In this document: positions 50,501 through 57,800 of the stretch, in pieces
Layout: the number at the start of each line of letters is the position of its first letter
How positions within the stretch are numbered: the first letter of the stretch is position 1
Assembly: GCA_964023275.1 (NCBI GenBank)
Contig: OZ029918.1
Span: 14,888,355-14,952,354, forward strand
Length of the DNA stretch: 64,000 nt
From: Norana najaformis
Lineage: Eukaryota; Annelida; Clitellata; Crassiclitellata; Hormogastridae
Reading direction: 5' to 3'
Notes under the pieces: generated by a model
Seen by the model: the letters and a program-made list of their open reading frames with translations, nothing else
The model's database searches: none
Told to the model about the DNA's origin: nothing
Translations under genes and position numbers: made by a program

Positions 50501-50552
50501 CAGATCGTCAAGAGCATCTAAATTGTGTCCTCGCCATCAGGCGTTAACATAG
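26191..50552 (+). CDS. Multi-exon gene: SUEL lectin-CUB-CCP type I membrane receptor (5' end missing)
   Basis: Five exons can be joined on the + strand: 26191 (or 26278)-26568, 27825-28223, 28789-28941, 49586-49673 and 50012-50552. All internal borders are AG/GT and the phases fit (1-1, 1-1, 1-1, 1-2, 2-stop). The predicted order is a galactose-binding SUEL lectin domain, a CUB domain, a short Sushi/CCP domain, one transmembrane helix and a cytoplasmic tail of about 180 residues, roughly 490 residues in all. SUEL domains bind rhamnose or galactose, and CUB and CCP are extracellular interaction modules, so a carbohydrate-sensing or adhesion receptor at the plasma membrane is inferred. EVA-1/EVA1C is the nearest named type with SUEL plus TM, but it carries two SUEL domains and no CUB, so orthology is not claimed. 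No signal peptide or start codon was identified, and further exons could lie upstream or inside the 20.6-kb intron. Confidence 0.78.
26196..26259. repeat. 10-bp tandem repeat at the lectin exon border
   Basis: About six copies of the decamer GTGTCATTTG lie directly before the conserved CEG of the lectin domain. Because 10 is not a multiple of 3, three copies restore the frame, and the array is open in the lectin frame. It could be exon, intron or a length-variable boundary. Confidence 0.9.
26690..27145 (+). mobile_element. CR1-like LINE 3' end inside the lectin-CUB intron
   Basis: Interrupted + frames resemble the C-terminal end of non-LTR retrotransposon ORF2: a TPHSKQ block, a WSTALEFAAKF block (compare the usual W N S L P) and a following K-K-T-H-L-F-like segment. 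The nucleotide tail runs from 'gaggcgaccatcgattgatgcc' through 'gacgccatagaag' to a 'ttagcttagattag' end. The same tail recurs at 17560-17665, 32225-32350 and 62275-62345, which marks a LINE family end. It is dead, with frameshifts. Confidence 0.6.
27825..28223 (+). CDS. Exon: CUB domain
   Basis: The exon encodes 133 residues between acceptor ttctgtgtctttag and donor CAGG/gtatca, phase 1 at both ends, so it is a symmetric module. It shows four Cys (FCATDG, SQCPW, ECDW, PGCS), the CUB-typical C-x-W, a hydrophobic-polar 'INLTLYSF' strand matching the I-x-L-x-F-x-x-F signature, and an ending IIIKYQ like the final F-x-x-x-Y strand of CUB. An INLT sequon could be glycosylated. It follows the lectin exon and shares its phase. 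A longer open frame runs on into the adjacent intronic ATC repeat, and that extension is read-through. Confidence 0.82.
28224..28350. repeat. (ATC/GTC)n microsatellite abutting the CUB exon donor
   Basis: An impure trinucleotide array (ATC, GTC, TTC) starts within a few bases of the donor site of the CUB exon. It translates to poly-Ile/Val on + and poly-Met/Thr on -. Those long frames are composition artefacts. Confidence 0.95.
28500..28680. repeat. Degenerate short-period AT/AG-rich repeat
   Basis: A run of diverged repeats of gattaga, gacaa and ggtca types (for example 'acaagacaagacaagg' and 'ggtcaggtcaggtcag'). It lies in the intron between the CUB and CCP exons, and no coding signal was seen. 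Confidence 0.6.
28761..28788. repeat. (TTG)n repeat forming the CCP exon acceptor tract
   Basis: About nine TTG units lead directly into the 'ttag' acceptor of the CCP exon, taking the place of an ordinary polypyrimidine tract. Confidence 0.9.
28789..28941 (+). CDS. Exon: short Sushi/CCP-like domain
   Basis: This 153-bp exon has phase 1 at both ends and encodes 51 residues with four Cys in CCP order: GCPD, then TMVTC, then VLTC, then DRW (the conserved Trp) and ANC. CCP domains usually have about 60 residues, so this is a compact version. The acceptor is a (TTG)n-ttag and the donor is GAAAG/gtagga. If it is spliced straight to the transmembrane exon, the junction codon is GGC (Gly) and almost no stalk separates the domain from the membrane. 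More exons may exist in between. Confidence 0.7.
29400..29515 (-). pseudogene. 5S rRNA-like sequence (5S pseudogene or 5S-derived SINE head)
   Basis: Read on the - strand, the 116-bp span aligns along the length of 5S rRNA. The clearest blocks are GGCCA near the start, GGAAG(T)TAA, GGTTAGTACTTGGATGG, GTGGAATACC and TGCCTGGC at the end. Divergence in the internal promoter region makes a functional gene unlikely. It lies in the long receptor intron. Confidence 0.6.
29670..29930 (+). repeat. Interspersed repeat family Y, copy C (truncated)
   Basis: It shares the first two thirds of copy A and stops near 'gatctgtgatagaggag', just before a (TA)n tract. Confidence 0.6.
30225..30280 (+). mobile_element. 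LINE 3' tail snippet
   Basis: 'gcgctatataaatcttctgttgcattg' matches the tail that ends the LINE at 43430. Confidence 0.45.
32225..32350 (+). mobile_element. LINE 3' tail fragment
   Basis: It ends 'aaggcgctacagaagctataagattagatta', the same type of tail as at 27145 and 62340. Confidence 0.45.
32560..32615 (+). mobile_element. tRNA-like fragment (A box only)
   Basis: GGAGTTAGCTCAGTGCGCTGG has a good tRNA 5' half and A box, but no B box follows. Confidence 0.3.
33400..34640 (+). mobile_element. Decayed CR1-like LINE (RT C-terminal half)
   Basis: + frames give a GPLLF-like turn, AEAFSAWMSSNRLGLNPCKTQLTCLG, HDLGVTVDQKMTFSEHLKSVC and ELHRLPLRRRTAFKILLLM, which are standard blocks of CR1-type ORF2 after YADD. 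The tail ends 'gcgctatataaatgtgcaattactatta'. A 50-bp internal duplication lies at 33634-33735. Several frameshifts show it is inactive. Confidence 0.7.
35195..35272. repeat. (GAT/GGT)n microsatellite
   Basis: gatgatgatgatggtggtggt and a second gatgat block next to the SINE at 35315. Confidence 0.95.
35315..35473 (-). mobile_element. tRNA-derived SINE with intact A and B boxes
   Basis: The - strand begins GGGACGCCATGGTGTAGTGG with a good A box (TGGTGTAGTGG). About 45 bases later comes the consensus B box GGTTCGAATC. It is followed by a non-tRNA body with 'gaggaaggcaacgggaaacc', a segment also known from other animal SINEs. It lies in the long receptor intron. Confidence 0.65.
36010..36860 (+). 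pseudogene. Decayed transposon-derived gene
   Basis: Several + frames carry blocks that I recall from a transposon-associated protein family in cnidarians and arthropods. They include HALDRTEVAVREAP (family A-L-D-R-T-K then R-x-A), DRLPVVVSSAGIEKVMGV and, after a frameshift, GTGEAQANA. An open stretch from about 36131 to 36317 precedes the first stop. The remainder has stops and at least one frame change, so the gene is dead. The family assignment rests on memory of these motifs and is not a search result. Confidence 0.4.
36903..37150 (-). CDS. Unrecognised coding-like exon inside the receptor intron
   Basis: On the - strand a frame of about 80 residues has regular codon use and is followed by a donor-like TTTACAG/gtaaac. 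Readable pieces are RSGCCDPPGLIF, TTDDDGTMYQWPDAFLGF and GRDGTWCLKSC. No family is recognised, and no neighbouring exon was found on either side. It could be an exon of a nested gene, a fragment of an unknown transposon (a decayed transposon gene lies next to it on the + strand), or chance. Confidence 0.3.
38700..38769 (+). mobile_element. Left arm of a LINE split by the LTR element
   Basis: The + frame reads HAVRLMLLHASC, a decayed version of the Y/H-A-D-D-x-Q-L-x-x-S-C reverse transcriptase motif. It joins the LINE frame that resumes at 42846 once the LTR element and one gatgt copy are removed. Only this short stretch is readable. Confidence 0.4.
38770..39612 (-). repeat. 3' LTR (element orientation)
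   Basis: Direct repeat of the LTR at 42003-42845. It is preceded on the - strand by the polypurine tract at about 39613-39625. A complement AATAAA at 38838-38843 could end the element transcript. Confidence 0.88.
42003..42845 (-). repeat. 5' LTR (element orientation)
   Basis: 843 bp, starting TATAGCC and ending CTCTACCAG on the - strand, so it lacks the canonical TG...CA ends. It is apparently identical to the other copy throughout the comparison by eye. A complement AATAAA sits at 42071-42076, near the LTR end. A 98-residue + frame in both LTRs is considered an artefact. Confidence 0.88.
42846..43430 (+). mobile_element. Right arm of a CR1-like LINE (RT C-terminus and 3' tail)
   Basis: The frame begins DVMKEAQAWLF then RLRLNTAKTRLTW, matching the region after YADD in CR1/jockey-type RTs (W-x-x-x-N-R-L-x-L-N-x-x-K-T). 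Later blocks include FYQL-like and RSLQRRLRRP segments. It ends in the tail 'gacgctatataaatcttcttttgcaatta', shared with 30235-30275 and 34595-34630. Multiple frameshifts show it is dead. Confidence 0.65.
43660..43800 (+). mobile_element. LINE 3' tail fragment
   Basis: It ends 'aggtgctatataaatgagctgatacatgcata', a variant of the nearby LINE tails. Confidence 0.4.
44290..44535. repeat. Degenerate TTAGGG-like tract
   Basis: Scattered 'gttagggttaag', 'gggttaaggttagg' and similar motifs across 245 bp resemble an old interstitial telomeric-type repeat. Confidence 0.5.
48696..48745. repeat. (CAG)n-type microsatellite, left copy
   Basis: 'catcagcagcagcag' then 'agcaacagcaggagcagtag'. The same compound order reappears at 49156-49205. 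Confidence 0.9.
48756..48832. repeat. C-rich tandem repeat
   Basis: Four or five diverged copies of 'ccggacaataacccc'. Confidence 0.85.
48928..49158. repeat. 69-bp tandem repeat
   Basis: A little over three copies of a unit from 'tggtaattctttcatgtcta' through 'ataattagtttttgatgtg'. It lies between two similar CAG-type microsatellites. Confidence 0.9.
49156..49205. repeat. (CAG)n-type microsatellite, right copy
   Basis: 'catcagcagcag' and 'cagcaacagcaggagcagtag', a near duplicate of the left copy 450 bp away. Confidence 0.9.
49586..49673 (+). CDS. Exon: transmembrane helix of the receptor
   Basis: The acceptor ttttttaaatgtag and the consensus donor CAG/gtgagt frame an 88-bp exon that starts in phase 1 and ends in phase 2. 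From its Met it encodes about 26 uninterrupted hydrophobic residues (starting MLLVVGIGILMG) ending in CLR. The next exon continues RRRQKR, a typical stop-transfer signal placing the C terminus in the cytoplasm. The phases fit both the CCP exon 20.6 kb upstream and the tail exon downstream. Confidence 0.8.
50012..50552 (+). CDS. Terminal exon: cytoplasmic tail with His-rich segment
   Basis: The acceptor tgctttacggctgtag is followed by 180 codons and a TAG stop at 50550. The tail starts with basic residues (RRRQKRLR) and then turns Ser/Thr/Pro-rich. A cluster at 50160-50225 has 13 His and 2 Cys among 22 residues (HHVQCHQSHRHHHC and onward), which suggests metal binding, although it also looks like a coding (CAC/CAT) repeat. 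A PPPP stretch follows the WMTS motif and could bind SH3 or WW partners. No catalytic or death-type domain is seen. The segment stands out from its AT-rich surroundings in GC content and codon use, which supports real coding. Confidence 0.75.
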
Positions 50553-52199
50553 ATCGTGTCAGCACTGCTGTTTAGGACAGTGTGTAGAGGCAACGGAATA
50601 GCGCACCGTTTGGTTAACGTAGACTTCTGGTAATACAATCAAACTGACGCATATGGGTGAGATAGGATGTGTTATCACGCCCCCCCCCACAGTGTGATCT
50701 ATTACTGTTTCTTGCGATTGGTCGATGTTGTTGATATCTTCCTCGAAAGATCCTCGGACAAACAGAAAGAACACAATATTTGTGTGTTTTTACGACGGCT
50801 TCATTTCATGGAGTCTGTGGCAGAAATTTCAGGGACCCTATCGCTGAATGTCACCGATGAGACTTTCAGCCACTGTGTTCCTTCAATTGAACGACCATAA
50901 AAGACTAAACAAACACTGCGAAAGCATAACTGGTTTAGGATCAACCAGCTGAAGACGATTCAGGTCATTTTCGACGAACTCTTCAAAGAAGCTGACCTTG
51001 CTGTCGCTCAATTATCACATGATGTGGAACAATTAAGAAAGAACAAAGCAACGACCAATTATATAGCGCTATTGTTATTATTTGATAACTGAAGAGAATC
51101 TCCAGCAATACCAAGATTGCCTTACATGCGACTTCTGCTTGAGTTATAGAGACGGTATTGCGTGTTTGCTGAAGCCACCACTAAGATGCCTCCGCCCACA
51201 TATAAATAATTCAGGGGCCACATCTGAACGAAGTGGAAATGAATCCCATCACTTGCGAAATCCAATCCCTAGACTCGTACGAGAAAAATTACTGAATATA
51301 TATACGTACTTAAATATGTACGTTACGTTCCTGTGTACGTACGTACGTGCTTATGTATGAAGATGCCAAATGTAGCGCCTTTTAAGTAACTCTCAAGAAG
51401 TTGCCTGAAATATTTCCCTATGAACTGAGTCGATAAAATGTGGGTTTCGGCTAATCTGAAATCTCGATCGTAGCCTGTGCTTCTTATAATTATCAGGTGC
51501 ACGTTAGCGATTCAGTGGCGTCAAAGGAACGGATTCAGTTGTCTGATGACTCTTTTTGAAGACATGGTCCTCAGTTGAGAAATCTCACAAAGACCTTAAT
51601 GGTTATTCATGACCACTTCCATCCCCGCAACCACCACCTCCAACAATAACTAAAATAACTAAAAAATGGCCACTTCATGGCGAGCATGACGCTGATGATG
51701 GTAGGCGTGGTTGCGATGAAGACAATGAAAATAACGTTTAACAAAGAAGATGCTGCCAGTTATGATAACGCTGATGACAACGATGATCTCGGCGTTGATC
51801 ACAACGACGACAACGAGTATTATTCGTGGTATTTAACCGTGTGAAGTTGGCACTGGAGCAAGAAAAGTAACTGATTAGGCAATCCATGCAAAGCATATCA
51901 TTCATTTGTATTGGCATCTGACTGATTTCACGTGATGCCAGCGACCCCTAATTTCTGTCTGCTTTTGCATATGCTGCTTTTGCTTTAGTTAAGAGTTGAT
52001 TTGCTGTTCGTATTGTTTACATGCTTGAAACCATCGTTCTACATCATTTTGCCTCAAGGGGTTAATGCGTGGTCTTGTAAAGAATGCTCTTTGCTTCGAG
52101 AGTTTTGCTTGTTTGTTGATCTTTAATTCTTTTGCTTCTGACGTTGAAGGATTGCCATATTTTCTAATATTTAGCTAATGAATAAAGTCACTAATTCAG
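50553..52199. other. Receptor 3' flank
   Basis: It should contain the receptor 3' UTR. No clear AATAAA near the stop was found. An (ACGT)n-rich patch lies at 51335-51352 and the dispersed block 'gcgccttttaagtaact' at 51375. Confidence 0.45.
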
Positions 52200-52670
52200 T
52201 GAGAAGGCTTAAACAATGCCGTTCAAAGGCATGTCCGGTTTGATAAACGTAGATCAATGCAATTAACGACGCATACCGATCAACCTGTTTAAGAAGGAAA
52301 ACAGAAATGAACTATGTAACCATAGTCCAGTCAGTTAAACTAGTGTTGTGCGCAAGGCCATGGAGAGAATTATTAAGGATAGTATAGTGGGGCATTTGAA
52401 TGAGTATGATATAAGAAATGGTAGTTAACATGAATTTACAAGAGGTCGTTCATGTTTGACAAATCTGTTGGAGTTATTTGAGAAAGTTTATGAAAGGACG
52501 GATGAGGGAAATCTAGTCTATCTAGATTTTTTCCAAGGCATTTGAGAATGTACCTAAAGTAAGTATGGGAAAAGGTTGCCGGTCTTACATTAGGTACTAG
52601 TAAGACTGTCACAAATGCTAGCAGAAATGTGAAGTATTTATATGATTTTTCTGCCATAGACTGGAAGAGC
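52200..52670 (+). mobile_element. RT fragment of another LINE clade
   Basis: The frames read KAMERIIKDSIVGHLNEYDI, then HEFTRGRSCLTNLLELFE, then EGNLVYLDFFQGI, matching the widespread K-A-M-E-R...GF-x-KGRSC-x-TNLLEF-F...DFxKAFD RT segment. The stop before HEFT and the loss of the AFD motif show decay. Confidence 0.65.
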
Positions 52671-54152
52671 TAAATAACTATGCTATCGACATTACTCTAA
52701 ACGCCAACCTAGTATTATCCTATTTTCTACTACGCAATTCACGTGAGATATATATTCGCTTAGAAGTAATTTATTTTAACACTGTTCACTAATATGGCTT
52801 AGACTTAGAGTCTTTATACGATGCTGTCTGGTATTCAAGCGCAACAGCTGCGTAATAGGTTACACCTTTACGATAGGTGCACTGCTTCATGATAGCCAAA
52901 GAAAATTTATTGCAGACTAATATACTTTAGGCTTAGAAACGTTTTCTTGTGGTGCTGAACCCTATGGGACCGCGAACACATTCTCCAATATCTAGGATGC
53001 AATACTGGAGAATGTTTTCAATTTTTTGGTAAAATAGTTATGCCATTAAATGGAAACTACATCAAGAATGATACGTAGAAAGTAGCTCAAAAATCATCGA
53101 ACATGGTGATGGCAAATTATGGTCATTTAGGATTTTTATGACATGGGCAGTAAAAGTGGTCGTTCAAAGTCTTGTCGTTAAAGGTTTTCCCGAGAAGATT
53201 ATGTTCCCCTATTTTCAGAACGGCTGTACACCATTGACACCAACAAATTTAAAAGCAAAGGCTCATTTCGCCCTTGATTTCAGAGTTTTAACGGGTCCCT
53301 ATAACCCTATCACTTCCAGACTTGGCTCATTTTGAAATCTTAATATCATAAGCGCATAACTAAATTTCAAGTCAATTGGTAGATTGGTTTTAAATGTACA
53401 GACAGCGGTATAAACTCTATATAAAGCATACTTCAAGGGTTGACTGTGTTACCACTACCAATATCAACTTTATTACTCTCAATTTCAGTAAGTGTTTTTA
53501 ATTAGCCTGAATTACTCTGTATAAATCTCGAAGTACTAATTATAAAGCCAATATAACGAGCATAGATTGTTATCACGCTTGCATTTTACTCAATGCAACG
53601 CACAATTGAATTTATAGAGCATTTGTCGATTTTGCTAAAATGAAAATTTTAGCCATTCCTGATGATTTCAATTTCATTTTCCCCGGACGTATTTTAAATC
53701 CTGAAGGATAATTTCTACCTTGGGTAAAAATGAAAATATATGTTAGCAATTTTAAAATATAGAAATATTCCATCTTACGGGGTCAAACTTTTTCTTGATT
53801 TATATAGTTGTTAGGCTAAAACCATTTTGATTGTGCATCATTTTTAAGAGCGACTGTTCAGTTTTTGCACGAAATATCATTTATTTTATTCATTTTAAAT
53901 AATAAAAACTCGCCCTTATAAAATCACAGAAATCAATCTAAACGTTGATTTTATTTCGATGTTTAAATAATTTTCCTCCTAAACGCAACGTTTTTAGAAT
54001 GTTGGCAACTTCTGTCGCATGGTTCTTGTTTCTGAGATCTTTAGCCAGGAACTTTTAGGAGCAGTCAGTTTATCAGTGACTCCACCGACATCCAGCATAC
54101 ACATGACGTGTTCCCTTTTGACCTTTTTGACCCCCAAAACAGCCTAAAGGCC
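52671..54152. other. AT-rich spacer
   Basis: No coding signal. The composition contrasts with the GC-rich frame that starts at 54153. Confidence 0.5.
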
Positions 54153-54383
54153 ATGTTCCGCTACAGTACTTATGCACACTGCCTTATTTGTAGCCTTTTT
54201 GTCGTGGCCGTGCCTTTTCTTCAATCCCAAATCGCGAGCCCGAGGCTGACCAGGAGCCAAGAGGCCAAGGCTAGACGTGACGAGGACGAATCAGCCATAT
54301 TTTACCGTAAGGCCAAGCATCGAGGCCTAAAGTCAATGGTACTAAATGCAATTAATCGCTCACTGCTATCGACTGATGCCTAG
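54153..54383 (+). CDS. Candidate short secreted peptide precursor
   Basis: ATG at 54153 opens a 76-residue frame ending in TAG. The first 28 residues look like a signal peptide: basic start (MFR), hydrophobic core CLICSLFVVAVPFL, and small residues before a likely cleavage at QIA. The remaining 48 residues are charged and Cys-free, with basic sites KARR and YRKAKHR, and end in GLKSMVLNAINRSLLSTDA, which could form an amphipathic helix. This is compatible with a neuropeptide- or antimicrobial-like precursor, but no family is recognised. The frame is GC-rich in an AT-rich setting. An acceptor-like tract (ctttttgacccccaaaacag) sits 10 bp before the ATG, suggesting a spliced 5' UTR. It is convergent with the MBL hydrolase gene. 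A chance frame cannot be excluded. Confidence 0.4.
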   Translation: MFRYSTYAHCLICSLFVVAVPFLQSQIASPRLTRSQEAKARRDEDESAIFYRKAKHRGLKSMVLNAINRSLLSTDA

Positions 54384-54482
54384 TGACGCTAAATTTATTT
54401 AGAAAAAAGAAAATTAATGAATTAATCTGCTAATCTTGAGGCAAGTGCGTTAGTGTGACAGAGATACACAATAATTTCCCGG

Positions 54483-54488
54483 TTTATT
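54483..54488 (-). terminator. Poly(A) signal of the MBL hydrolase gene
   Basis: AATAAA on the - strand, about 122 bp downstream of the TAA stop, at a normal distance for a short 3' UTR. Confidence 0.55.
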
Positions 54489-54609
54489 ATTTCAATACAT
54501 TAACCATGTGTACAGGAATTGATGACCAAATGTTCGAAATCAGAATAGTAAGCATTAGCTCTCGTAAGGGTAACCTTCGATTGATCACCTTCACTGGAGA
54601 GAGACTCGT

Positions 54610-54831
54610 TTACTCTTCGAAGCAGAGATCGGCATCCTCCGGCTTTGGCTTCGGTATGACGCCTTGTCGCGCGATCCTCGAAGAGATGTTGTTGACGAAA
54701 CCCCAGCGAAAGCCATCGCTCACCAGTTCGACGAAGTTCATCAAGGTGGAGTCCGGAGTCGTCGAATAGATTGCGTAGTCGTTGTTTCTAATTGTCAAGA
54801 AGCCCCCACTGGGTGGACCGCAGGTGAAAGT
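54610..54831 (-). CDS. MBL hydrolase terminal exon d
   Basis: After acceptor ttgttctag (phase 0) come 73 residues and a TAA stop at 54612-54610. It begins TFTCGPPSGGF and ends with a charged PKPKPEDADLCFEE tail. No catalytic motif is expected here. It completes the C-terminal strands of the domain. Codon use and GC content resemble exons a-c. Confidence 0.8.
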   Translation of the reverse strand, partial: TFTCGPPSGGFLTIRNNDYAIYSTTPDSTLMNFVELVSDGFRWGFVNNISSRIARQGVIPKPKPEDADLCFEE

Positions 54832-57800
54832 CTAGAACAATGATTATAAATAAGAGGTAAGGTAAAGACTAAGCGAGGCAAATCATTGCATGGTATTTAA
54901 AAGAAAGGACAAGGCCGATATTTACAGGGTGGAGTATCGTGTTTAAACCAAATGGCAATTTCTCGTCGTGTAAACATAAGCTACCCTTTAGACGCTAAAT
55001 TTTCGATGAAAATTTTGGAAAGATACGCCCTAAAATCGTTTGGGGTTTAGAAACCCCGAATTCCGTTGGAAAGCAAACTGACTAGGTGAAAAATCAAGTC
55101 AGTCCCGATCGAAACGTTTAGGGCGGGAGTCTGTTTTAAACCCCTGGTAACTTCCAATTGTTTCCGCACAAATTACTTGTTCAAACTCGTTGGTTGCCTA
55201 GGTTTCTCCCTGGGCCCCACTGGAGAGGCCAAAAACACACTTCAGGCCCTTTAGTCAAAATGCTCTAAACGCGCCTGGATTCAAACCCTGAAAGCAGAGA
55301 TTAAATTCAACGCAGATTTCATACTAACGTTTTGCAATTTGTCGGAAAGAGGTAGGCCTGAAATCGGGTGCTCTCCGCAGTAGAGAGGACTTGACGAGTC
55401 AGTTACGCCCGGTTTACACAGCGACTGGGCGCTATTAATAAAGGCGTCCGTGATACTGCAACGCGGATGTCGGTAGACGCTGTACTCATGATTGGCACTG
55501 ACAAAGACGGCCTTTGGTGCCACAGCGTTACGGATGACTGGTTTGTTGGCAAGAGTTTCGGCACCGTGGTGAGCTATCATGTAGACGTCGACCTGAAGAG
55601 CCGAACCGTAGAAGTTAGCCATCGCCTCCAGAGGACCATGCTAATTATCAACAGAAGAAAAGAATAGTTCAAAAGTGGAACAGTAAGGTCATCGCTCGTC
55701 ATCCGTGAACGCCGCACTCAGACGCAACGGCTCCAGTCACAGTATATTTTCAAATCTTGTTTCTTTAATTAAATTGCTATATTAGCAATAACTGCAACTA
55801 AATTGTAATTTTTTTTACATTTCTAATATATTAATATTTATCAAAGCAAACGTGTTCATGTAATAAGCAGTATTACTACAAATGTAGTGGTAGTAATTCT
55901 GAGGATGATTGTGTGATTCTTGCAACTGATGGTGATACTTGGTTTATCACGTGCCTCGTTGTGATCCTCTGTGAAGTCCTCGAAGTCTCCGTTCAGTTGG
56001 ACCTTGAACGAGTTGTACGAAATTCCTATCACGACCGAGTCGATGTTCTTGTTTCCGGAAGTGCACTGTAGGCCGGCGTTGACGGACAGCACCTGGGTAA
56101 TGATGCCAGAGTCAGCGGGGCAAAGGTCGATGAACCCACAGGACGGGCCACCTGAGGAGCCACACGTTGAGCCGCCATTGAAAGGACGAACCTTATTGAC
56201 TGCGCCGATGTTGTTGACCCAGTTCTTAATATCCGTCACCATTTCGTTGTAGGTGCACGAGACGTAGATGTTGGTTAGGCCGCTCAGGTCATCCGTAGCT
56301 AGAAACACTTCGTCCAAAAAGCTACAACGATAAATTTGTAAGTTACAGTAAACTCCAGTTAACTGTGATTTTACGTTGAGAACTGGCAATGCGCCTTTAA
56401 CATCCTATATAGTTTTAAGATGGAAAGAATTTATTTGTAGCCTGCTGTAAGATAAAGACACTGTTATGATATTTCGAATATATGGAATCTCTAGATAGCT
56501 AGGCCTAATAGTTTTCCAATAATGAAGTTGGGCGAGGTTTCGAAGGTGGCCAAGGCATCAATGGACAGTCAGTGACCAATAGGAAACCCCCAACGTTTGG
56601 TGACTTATCTGTGATATTATAATAGACAGTACAGAGAAAATCTGTTCGTCAGAGGTGTCTGCCCCCAAGGTCAAGGACGCATTCCCCATCGCTCACAGGA
56701 AAGTCCCTCTGCTTATCCTTTCGTGCCAACCGAGAATCTTTACCATCGTGACATTTTACGTATGTTACATCGAAAGACCATATCATGTCGTCAGTGACGA
56801 CTTTTTTATTCTTCATGCCTGTCTTATTTTTTACATATTTCGGAAAAGGTCACGTGAGGTTTATTTCAATCGAATTTTCCTTCCCCTTTTAAAAAATTGT
56901 CTCAGAGTTTTTGTTTTTCCCTATTATCAGTTTCTCCTTCCCTTGAAATTTCTATTATGCATCGGGCGATCATCACGTCATCACCTGCCGCTGACGCCGC
57001 TGATGTTCGTTGGATTTCAGTCAAGATAGGTCGACTTAGAAGTTGTTGTTGTTGTTGTTGTCCATGGGTTTAACGACATCTTATGGCAACTAAGGCCGTT
57101 GACGTCTTCTACATGAAAATGTTGTTGACATTGTCCATAAGTTCATTTCTTTCTTCTTATCGTTTCCTTTAAGATTTTTGTTTCCGTAGGTAATGTATGT
57201 ATTTTTTTAAAACTGATTGCAGCACGACATGGAAGAGAGACCAAATGCAGGCGAAGGGGGGTTTTGTTGACTGGTTGATGGCACCTTTGTCGACTTCTTG
57301 TTGGTTTTCTTCTTGTTGGAAGACTGTCCACTGTCCATTTCGGCTCTTGTGTGTCCATTAAGGGTCTTCTCAGTTTTTATAAAGCCTTTTTTTTCAATAT
57401 CTGATTTATATATTTTCTGTAATTTTTTCTTTTCACTGGCCATTTCGGCTCTTTTGTAGCCGTGAGGCTCTTTTTTGGCCATTTAAGGCTCTTTTGTTGC
57501 CATCAGGCTCTTTTGTGGCCATCTGGTTTTTTTGCCATCAGGCTCTTTTGTGGCCATCAGGCTCTTTTTTGGCCATCAGGCTCTTTTCTTTAACGAAATC
57601 AACAAAGACTATATACAAATTAGGTAGGTGTAACAATTACAGGGAGCCAATGTTTACAGACAATACCATTTACTACTAAGATGGTGGATACCTAACAAAT
57701 TCGTATAGCCATGTGTATTTTACCAAGTAAAAAGACTTAATGTTACAAAAGGTAAAATTGATAAACATACAGCAATTTGAGTTTGGCACACAGGCCCATG

